Source of the DNA: Planctomycetota bacterium
GTDB taxonomy: Bacteria > Planctomycetota > Phycisphaerae > Phycisphaerales > UBA1924
Length of the DNA: 64,000 nt
NCBI GenBank assembly: GCA_024276195.1
Contig: JAJRXR010000050.1
Span: forward strand, 1-64,000
Direction: 5' to 3'
Shown here piece by piece: positions 58,606-64,000 of the stretch. The first letter of the stretch is position 1, and every line of letters starts with the position of its first letter. The position numbers and the translations under genes were made by a program. The notes beneath the pieces were generated by a model. It was not told the DNA's origin, searched no databases, and saw only the letters and a list, made by a program, of their open reading frames with translations.

Positions 58606-58896
58606 TGCTCCAGAGGCGAGACCCTGCCTCGGTGGGCGCCCACACCACCGACGGGCAGGGGGGCGTCGGGCGCTCGGTGTGCTGTGTGGAGAAATGGCGC
58701 CGGGTGATCGTGCCGGGGATCTCGGGATGGGTCGGAAGACGAGAAATCGGGCGCCGGGAGCGGGGCGGGGAGTGACTCTGGCGGGGCGGGGCGCTACCAT
58801 CCCCCTCGCCGCCCGACCCGCGTGGGCTTTGGTCGGCGCGTATCGCTCGCGAGGCCCCCTGGGGATCGTCGCGGGATTGCCGGGAGGCGGGTTCGC
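58606..58896 (+). other. Spacer between secY and rpmJ, possible alpha-operon promoter
   Basis: These 291 bp carry no convincing gene. It is the place where adk, map and infA often lie. GAGGC/GCCTC near 58614 and several G-rich stretches could fold. TACCAT near 58794 in the -10 style, with GTGACTC about 20 bases upstream, is a candidate promoter for rpmJ-rpsM-rpsK-rpoA-rplQ, with a leader of about 95 nt. Confidence 0.35.
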
Positions 58897-59013
58897 ATGA
58901 AGGTCAAGGCCAGTGTCAAGCGTGTGTGCGCCCAGTGCCAGATCGTGCGGCGCAAGGGCAAGGTGCGGGTGATCTGCAAGGCGGATCCGAAGCACAAGCA
59001 GGTCCAAGGGTAA
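58897..59013 (+). CDS. rpmJ: 50S ribosomal protein L36
   Basis: A 38-residue bL36: [20 protein letters not shown] with zinc ligands Cys11, Cys14, Cys27 and His33 (C+ type). It contrasts with S14, which has lost its ligands. Too short for a default gene-length cutoff, but the family match is complete. The ATG has GGGAGGCGGGTTCGC upstream. It is followed by rpsM at 15 bp. Confidence 0.95.
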   Translation: MKVKASVKRVCAQCQIVRRKGKVRVICKADPKHKQVQG

Positions 59014-59028
59014 ACGAAGGAGCACGGC

Positions 59029-59406
59029 GTGCCGCGTATTGCAGGTGTTGACGTTCCGGACCGGAAGAAGATCTACTACGCGCTCCAGTACATCCACGGC
59101 ATCGGCCCGAAGTTCGCGGCTGACCTGTTGGCTGAAGCGCAGATCAACCCGGATACGAAGGCCAACGAGCTGACCGACCAGCAGGTCGCGCAGCTCAACG
59201 GCATTGTTGACTCAAACTTCCTGGTCGAGGGCGCCCTGCGCCGCCAGGTGCAGCAGAACATCCAGCGCCTGCGCGACATCCGCTCCTACCGGGGCGAGCG
59301 TCACCGCAACGGCTTGCCCACGCGCGGGCAGCGCACACGGTGCAACGCCCGCACCCGCAAGGGTCGCAAGAAGACGGTCGCGGGCAAGAAGGGCGTCAAG
59401 GGCTAA
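59029..59406 (+). CDS. rpsM: 30S ribosomal protein S13
   Basis: A 125-residue uS13 in the 30S head, contacting P-site tRNA. It has MPRIAGVDVPDRKKIYYALQ, YIHGIGPKFAADLLAEA and the basic C-terminal GLPTRGQRTRCNARTRKGRK. The start is GTG with AAGGAGCACGGC in front. Normal length. The gap to rpsK is 114 bp. Confidence 0.96.
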   Translation: MPRIAGVDVPDRKKIYYALQYIHGIGPKFAADLLAEAQINPDTKANELTDQQVAQLNGIVDSNFLVEGALRRQVQQNIQRLRDIRSYRGERHRNGLPTRGQRTRCNARTRKGRKKTVAGKKGVKG

Positions 59407-59520
59407 GAGAAGGCATTAGGGATTGGGCATCAGGCGCCAAGCCTGAAGACAGAACAACCTCGCAAGCTTCCAGCCCATGCAAGTGGGAAACCAAAGTGGA
59501 AGCGAACGGAGCGGGAACGA

Positions 59521-59898
59521 ATGGCCAAGAAGCAGAAGAAGATTCGCAAGAACGTCGTCCGGGGCATCGCCCACATCAAGGCGACGCACAACAACACGAT
59601 GGTGACCATCACCGACGTCAACGGCGAGACCCTCGCCTGGGACTCGGCCGGGACAATCGGCTTCAAGGGCGCCCGCAAGGCGACGCCCTTTGCCGCGACC
59701 CGCGCCGGAGAGCAGGTCGGGCACAAGGTCCGCAAGATGGGCGTCTCCGAGGTCGAGGTCAAGATCAAGGGCACGGGCGCCGGTCGCGAGAGCGCGGTCC
59801 AGGGCCTGGTCTCGACCGGGATCCGGGTGACAGCAATCGAAGACCACACGCCGGTGCCCCACAACGGGTGCCGTCCGCGGAAGAAGCGTCGCGTCTAA
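59521..59898 (+). CDS. rpsK: 30S ribosomal protein S11
   Basis: A 125-residue uS11 on the 30S platform. It has [24 protein letters not shown] opening ([18 protein letters not shown]), [20 protein letters not shown] and the C-terminal [15 protein letters not shown]. Normal. rpsD, which often follows rpsK, is missing; the next gene is rpoA after 137 bp. Confidence 0.96.
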   Translation: MAKKQKKIRKNVVRGIAHIKATHNNTMVTITDVNGETLAWDSAGTIGFKGARKATPFAATRAGEQVGHKVRKMGVSEVEVKIKGTGAGRESAVQGLVSTGIRVTAIEDHTPVPHNGCRPRKKRRV

Positions 59899-60035
59899 CC
59901 GCGCCGCCGCCAAAAGCCCGCACGGAAGCGGGATGTCCCATGTCTGGCAGCAGGAGCCCGGGCGCCCAGCAGGCCCGAGCATCCGTGAGTCGGCCTGGGG
60001 TTCGGGATTGAACACCTGCTGGAGAGGATTCCCCC

Positions 60036-61040
60036 ATGCGCGTACGCTGGCGCGGACTTGAGCTTCCGACCCGGGTCGTGGCCGACCCGAAGTTTACCGA
60101 CGATACATTCGGGCGCTTTACCGTGGAGCCGTTCGAGCGGGGCTTCGGCACAACCGTGGGCAACAGCCTGCGGCGCGTGCTGCTCAGCTCGCTCGAAGGC
60201 GCCGCGGTCACCGAGATCAAGATCACGGGCGCCGAGCACGAGTTCACATCGCTGCCCGGTGTGCTCGAAGATGTGACAGACATCGTGCTCAACGTCAAGA
60301 GCCTGGTCGTCAAGCTCGAGGGCGACGAGCCCCGCACCATGCGTCTGGCGGCCCAAGGCCCGGGCGAGGTGACGGCGGACCTGATCGAGGCCGACACGAA
60401 CATCACGATCATCAACAAAGATCTCGTCATCGCCACGCTGACCGAGGCGGTCCCGTTCGAGATGGAGTTCCGCGTCGCCAAGGGTCGCGGCTACGTCCCG
60501 GCCTCGGAGCACCTGGCCGACAAGGACGAGCAGGAGGCCGGGATCATCCCGATCGACTCGATCTTCAGCCCCGTCCAGCGCGTCCGGTACAAGATCGAGG
60601 ACACGCGCGTCGGGCAGCGCACGAACTACGACAAGCTGCAGATGGAGATCTGGACCGACGGCACGGTGACGCCCGAGATGGCGCTCGTCGAGGCCGGCAA
60701 GATCCTCCGCAAGCACCTCAACCCGTTCGTGCAGTACTTCGAGCTGGGCGAGGAGCGCGTCAGCGAGGAGGCCGCCGCGGCCGCGGGTGTGGACGAGGAG
60801 CTGATCCGCAAGCTGAACATGCCGATCTCGGAGCTGGATCTGTCTGTGCGTGCAAGCAACTGCCTGGAATCGGCCCGGATCGAGACGGTCGCGGAGCTGA
60901 TCAACCAGTCCGAGCCGGAGCTGCTCAAGCTGCGTTCGTTCGGGCGGACGAGCCTGCGCGAGGTCAAGCGGAAGCTGCTGGACATCAACCTCGATCTGGG
61001 GACAGAGCTTCCCGAGGGATACACCATCCAGTCTTCCTGA
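60036..61040 (+). CDS. rpoA: DNA-directed RNA polymerase subunit alpha
   Basis: A 334-residue RNA polymerase alpha subunit. The N-terminal dimerisation domain has FTVEPFERGFGTTVGNSLRR, LLSSLEGAAVTEIKI and EDVTDIVLNVKSLVVKL. The C-terminal domain (about 255-330) is DLSVRASNCLESARIETVAE with LLKLRSFGRTSLREVKRK, which binds UP elements and activators. Normal length. rplQ follows at 51 bp. Confidence 0.97.
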   Translation: MRVRWRGLELPTRVVADPKFTDDTFGRFTVEPFERGFGTTVGNSLRRVLLSSLEGAAVTEIKITGAEHEFTSLPGVLEDVTDIVLNVKSLVVKLEGDEPRTMRLAAQGPGEVTADLIEADTNITIINKDLVIATLTEAVPFEMEFRVAKGRGYVPASEHLADKDEQEAGIIPIDSIFSPVQRVRYKIEDTRVGQRTNYDKLQMEIWTDGTVTPEMALVEAGKILRKHLNPFVQYFELGEERVSEEAAAAAGVDEELIRKLNMPISELDLSVRASNCLESARIETVAELINQSEPELLKLRSFGRTSLREVKRKLLDINLDLGTELPEGYTIQSS

Positions 61041-61091
61041 TATGGGGGACCGGTCAGGCGGGCATGGCGCCCGCATGTTTGGAGCAGAGTC

Positions 61092-61763
61092 ATGCGTCAC
61101 CGCAAAGCCGGCTACAAGCTCAACCGCACGAGCGCCCATCGCACCGCGATGCTGCGCAATATGGCGGCGAGCCTTTTCGAGCACGGGCAGATCGTCACAA
61201 CGATCACGAAGGCCAAGGCCGTGCAGCCGATCGTCGAGAAGATTGTCACCAAGGCGAAGAAGGGCGACCTTCACGCACGCCGCCAGGTGATCTCGATGCT
61301 CGGGGGCGATCGCAACGCCTTCGCCTGGTGCCACCTTCCCAAGAACGCGTCCGAGCAGGAGCGTGACCGGATCGAGCAGCAGCGCGAGCGGACCGAGGCC
61401 TACTTCGACCTGCCGCCGATCGAGGGCATCGAGCGCAACCGCTACGGCGAGCTGCGCAAGGCGCCCAAGCTCGTGCGTCACATCTTCGAGAACGTCGCGC
61501 CCCGGTTCGAGGACCGGGCGGGCGGGTACACCCGGATCGTCAAGCTCGGGCGCAGGCGCCTGGGCGACGCGGCCGAGGTGTGCGTGATCCAGTTCGTCGG
61601 AGCCGAGGAAGGCCCCGAGATCGGCGGTCGCCCCAGCGGGCGCCGGCGCCAGGCCGACAAGCGGACGGCGTTTGCCGCAAAGCTCCGCAAGGAAGCCGCC
61701 CCGGCCGCCGCCGCAACTCCCGCGCCGGAGCCCAGCGAAGACGCGGGCGAGGGCGAGTCCTAA
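61092..61763 (+). CDS. rplQ: 50S ribosomal protein L17 with internal insertion and tail
   Basis: A 223-residue bL17, about 100 longer than the usual 120. The core opens MRHRKAGYKLNRTSAHRTAM. It is interrupted after about residue 80 by roughly 40 residues (NASEQERDRIEQQRERTEAY region) and then resumes with VAPRFEDRAGGYTRIVKLG. A C-terminal 55-residue Ala/Pro/Glu-rich tail follows. It is the last gene of the ribosomal block; a Rho-independent terminator follows 29 bp later. Confidence 0.94.
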   Translation: MRHRKAGYKLNRTSAHRTAMLRNMAASLFEHGQIVTTITKAKAVQPIVEKIVTKAKKGDLHARRQVISMLGGDRNAFAWCHLPKNASEQERDRIEQQRERTEAYFDLPPIEGIERNRYGELRKAPKLVRHIFENVAPRFEDRAGGYTRIVKLGRRRLGDAAEVCVIQFVGAEEGPEIGGRPSGRRRQADKRTAFAAKLRKEAAPAAAATPAPEPSEDAGEGES

Positions 61764-61792
61764 GGCTCATCCGAGCCAGCCAGATAGCACTG

Positions 61793-61823
61793 AGCGGCCC
61801 TCCCATGCGGGGGGCCGCTTTTC
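61793..61823 (+). terminator. Rho-independent terminator of the ribosomal block
   Basis: AGCGGCCCTCC pairs with the following GGGGGGCCGCT around a short loop, then T4 and ATT. It ends the rpmJ-rplQ transcript. Confidence 0.85.
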
Positions 61824-61875
61824 ATTTGACGCCTGGGCGGGGCCGGTCGATACTGGGAACATTCAAGGAGGCCTG

Positions 61876-62340
61876 ATGATGCCAGCGCGCGTGAGCATCG
61901 TTCTCTGCTTCGTCTCGACCTCGCTGTTCGCGGCGCCTCTCGGGGGAGGGGCCGGCCAGGTGGAGGCGGGCGCCGAGCACACGCCGCCCGATGCGCCGGA
62001 TGCGCCCGCTGCGCCGCCCCAGCCCGAGCAGACTCGAGATCACGCGGACCGCCTGATCAGATACCGAGAAGCGCTTGCTCGTCAGCAGGCAGAGGTTGCT
62101 CGTAAGCAGACGGAGATTGCAGAGCGGTACAGGCTCCAGATGGATGTTGACCTGCGAGACTTTTTCCTGAGGGGGAGTGATACTGTGCACGTCCCGCTTG
62201 AACCCACATCGAACTCGATGCAGATCTGGGGCCGGACACCCGCCGCCCGAATGCGTGTGTTTATCTGCGATGAGTGGGGCGTGATCGATGAGAAGATCAT
62301 GGATGTAGACGCTCAGATCCTGGCGATCGCGGACGAGTAG
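61876..62340 (+). CDS. Secreted hypothetical protein with coiled coil
   Basis: A 154-residue exported protein. The signal peptide (about residues 1-22) is ARVSIVLCFVSTSLFAAPLG. A Pro/Asp/Ala-rich linker follows (DAPDAPAAPPQPEQ), then a charged coiled coil (YREALARQQAEVARKQTEIA, about residues 58-85), and a C-terminal globular part (DTVHVPLEPTSNSMQIWG). No family is recognised. The ATG at 61876 has AAGGAGG before it; the ATG three bases later is equally placed. GC content in the second half is lower than in the surroundings. Confidence 0.6.
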   Translation: MMPARVSIVLCFVSTSLFAAPLGGGAGQVEAGAEHTPPDAPDAPAAPPQPEQTRDHADRLIRYREALARQQAEVARKQTEIAERYRLQMDVDLRDFFLRGSDTVHVPLEPTSNSMQIWGRTPAARMRVFICDEWGVIDEKIMDVDAQILAIADE

Positions 62341-62358
62341 CCCGGGGGCTTGGCGCCC

Positions 62359-62364
62359 TATGAT
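62359..62364 (+). promoter_or_regulatory. -10 box TATGAT, probable leaderless pheS promoter
   Basis: TATGAT ends eight bases before the pheS ATG at 62373. No Shine-Dalgarno sequence is present. It is the best match to the -10 consensus in the leaderless set and the same hexamer as in the rnpB promoter. Confidence 0.55.
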
Positions 62365-62372
62365 CCGCTCCC

Positions 62373-63410
62373 ATGCTCGATCAGCTTGCCGAGATTGAAA
62401 CCAAGGGCCTGTCCGAGCTCGACGCTGCGCCCGATGCGCCTGCGGTCGAGGCGTGGCGGATCGCGTACCTGGGCTCCAAGGGGCGCCTGAAAGCCCTGAT
62501 GCCGCAGCTCAAGGACGTGCCGAAAGAAAACAAGGCCGAGGTCGGCAAGCGCCTCAACGAGGTCAAGTCGAGGCTCGAAGCCGCGTTCAAGGCCAGGTCA
62601 TCGGGTGGTGGCGGCGGCGTGAAGGCGCCCGCGGGCGGTCCGTTGATCGACATGACCGAGCCCGGGCTGATCGACTCAGCAGGTATCGGGCGCAGGCACA
62701 TCATCACGCGCGTTCGCAACGAGCTCGTCGAGGTCTTCGCGCAGATGGGGTTCAGCGTGGCCGAGGGGCCGGAGCTTGAGGACGACGAGCACAACTTCGT
62801 CAAGCTCAACATCCCCGAGGGGCACCCGGCCCGGGAGCCGATCGATAACTTTTATGTCGATGACCCGCTCAAGGCCAAGCTCCCGCGGATGCTCCGCTCG
62901 CAGACGAGCACGGTGCAGATCCGGATGATGGAGGACGCGGTGGCGCAGGGGTGGGGGCCTCCGATCAAGATCATCAGTCCGGGTCGGGTGTACCGCCCGG
63001 ACACGGTGGACGCGACGCACTCGTTCATGTTCCACCAGATCGAGGGGCTGTACCTGGACCGGAAGGTCTCGATGGTGGACCTCAAGACGACGCTGTTCCA
63101 GTTTGCCCGCGCGTACTTCGGCGCCGACGCCGACATCCGCCTGCGTCCGAGCTTCTTTCCGTTCACCGAGCCGAGCGCCGAGTTCGACATGAAGATCGCG
63201 CTCAAGCCCGGTGCTGAGCCCGCGTGGATCGAGCTCGGCGGGTGCGGTATGGTCGATCCCAACGTCCTGAAAGCCTGCGGCATCGACCCCGAACAATGGA
63301 CGGGCTTCGCCTTCGGCTTCGGCATCGAGCGTCTGGCTATGGGCAAGTACAACATCCCGGACATCCGTCTGCTGTTCGAGAACGATGTCCGGTTCCTTGA
63401 GCAACTCTGA
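62373..63410 (+). CDS. pheS: Phenylalanyl-tRNA synthetase alpha subunit
   Basis: A 345-residue class II synthetase subunit carrying the catalytic site. The N-terminal coiled coil (about 1-85) leads to motif 1 (SAGIGRRHIITRVRNELVEV), the block GFSVAEGPELEDDEHNFVKL, motif 2 around RVYRPDTVDATHSFMFHQIE, and motif 3 GFAFGFGIERLAMGKYNIPD. The beta subunit gene pheT is not in the window. It is preceded by a TATGAT box. Confidence 0.96.
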   Translation: MLDQLAEIETKGLSELDAAPDAPAVEAWRIAYLGSKGRLKALMPQLKDVPKENKAEVGKRLNEVKSRLEAAFKARSSGGGGGVKAPAGGPLIDMTEPGLIDSAGIGRRHIITRVRNELVEVFAQMGFSVAEGPELEDDEHNFVKLNIPEGHPAREPIDNFYVDDPLKAKLPRMLRSQTSTVQIRMMEDAVAQGWGPPIKIISPGRVYRPDTVDATHSFMFHQIEGLYLDRKVSMVDLKTTLFQFARAYFGADADIRLRPSFFPFTEPSAEFDMKIALKPGAEPAWIELGGCGMVDPNVLKACGIDPEQWTGFAFGFGIERLAMGKYNIPDIRLLFENDVRFLEQL

Positions 63411-63494
63411 GGCGCCGAGCTGGTTTCAGAGGGGTATCCGACGCGTCTGGCCCGATGTTCTTTGGGCGGGACTCAATCACTGGGGGGGGCAGGC

Positions 63495-64000
63495 ATGACC
63501 GATGATCTGACGCCGCCGACCGAGCAGGTCGGCCTCGACGAGTTCGACCTCAACGAGGCGCCCAGGTGGCCCAAGGTTGTTGGGATCATCAGCGTCGTTT
63601 GGGGCGGCATCGGCCTGACCTGCGGCGGGTGCGGCATGGGCACGCCCGCGATCATGGGGTTTCTGATGGGTTCACAGCTCAACGGCGCCCCGCTCCCGCC
63701 GCTGTGGACCTTCGGTCCTCTGGACTATGTCCTGGGCGTACTCGGGATTGTGATGGCGATCGTGCTCGTCGTCGCGGGTGTGCAGACCATTTTGCGCAGG
63801 CGTTTGGGGCGGGCGCTTCATCTTGTGTACGCCGTGGTGGTTCTTCCGATGATTGTTGTTTCGGCGCTCAACGGGTTCTCGAAGCAGAGCGCCATGGCCC
63901 AGTGGGCCAAGGACTACCCGGACAACGAGTTCGCTCAGAGAATCAACGCGGGCGGGCCTGACCAGATGATCGAGTTGGTCGTAGGTGTCGCGATGATCCT
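63495..64000 (+). CDS. Membrane protein of unknown function (3' truncated)
   Basis: The frame runs off the right edge; about 168 residues are visible. After an acidic start (TDDLTPPTEQVGLDEFDLNE) there are four hydrophobic segments: VVGIISVVWGGIGLTCGG, LGVLGIVMAIVLVVAGV, HLVYAVVVLPMIVVSALN and IELVVGVAMI at the edge. A polar segment FSKQSAMAQWAKDYPDNEFA lies between the third and fourth. No family is recognised. The start has a G-rich Shine-Dalgarno-like GGGGGGGGCAGG. Confidence 0.6.
   Translation, partial: MTDDLTPPTEQVGLDEFDLNEAPRWPKVVGIISVVWGGIGLTCGGCGMGTPAIMGFLMGSQLNGAPLPPLWTFGPLDYVLGVLGIVMAIVLVVAGVQTILRRRLGRALHLVYAVVVLPMIVVSALNGFSKQSAMAQWAKDYPDNEFAQRINAGGPDQMIELVVGVAMI

Noticed and set aside
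58679..58900. 73-codon plus-strand frame between secY and rpmJ, possibly infA
   Set aside because: No IF1 signature is present and the composition is Gly/Arg/Ala-rich like a chance frame.

Overview
The window is one contiguous piece of a GC-rich bacterial chromosome (about 65-70% G+C in most genes by eye). It most likely comes from a planctomycete of the Phycisphaerae type. Four things point there: membrane proteins carrying the CxxCGYD...CPECG zinc ribbon; dispersed hairpin repeats that translate to GTGVPPV-like tails; an RNase P RNA swollen by inserted hairpins; and an S10/spc/alpha ribosomal gene set with lineage-specific tails. The assignment rests on pattern recognition, not on a search.

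Positions 1-12200 carry housekeeping and envelope genes: a peroxiredoxin, a PLP-homeostasis protein, a lipoprotein amidase, a DUF481 barrel protein, the divergent pair mscL/mscS, asnB, UDP-glucose dehydrogenase, a methyltransferase and a polyprenyl diphosphate synthase. Positions 12200-16930 hold a gene-free stretch with an orphan minus-strand terminator, tyrS, a CBS-domain protein, a Gfo/Idh-type oxidoreductase and rnpB. Positions 16930-24150 hold a run of small zinc-ribbon/membrane proteins interleaved with an aldehyde dehydrogenase and a second methyltransferase, followed by an ABC-2 exporter. Positions 24250-46110 are dense core metabolism: prfA, aroDE fusion, an ACP with two dehydratases, recO, an HDOD regulator, an M16 peptidase, thiE, a 6-phosphogluconolactonase-like gene, rluA, hemW, an FHA protein, purA, uppS, cdsA, a coiled-coil zinc protein, ruvB, an M28 peptidase and a secreted protein.

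Positions 46285-61823 are the ribosomal block: rpsJ-rplC-rplD-rplW-rplB-rpsS-rplV-rpsC-rplP-rpmC-rpsQ-rplN-rplX-rplE-rpsN-rpsH-rplF-rplR-rpsE-rplO-secY-rpmJ-rpsM-rpsK-rpoA-rplQ. It opens with a good sigma70-like promoter and a roughly 250-nt leader, and closes with a Rho-independent terminator. rpmD, adk, map, infA and rpsD are missing from their usual slots. A secreted protein, pheS and a truncated membrane protein follow.

Three themes stand out. First, at least fifteen genes have a TAnnnT box ending only 5-9 nt before the start codon and no Shine-Dalgarno sequence, which suggests widespread leaderless transcription; the ribosomal genes and several others use normal Shine-Dalgarno starts. 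Second, long perfect hairpin repeats sit at convergent gene ends, and a related class has invaded the RNase P RNA gene. Third, several ribosomal proteins carry unusual additions: uL22 has an Xre-like N-terminal domain, uS5 has an RGG tail, and uS14 has lost its zinc ligands.
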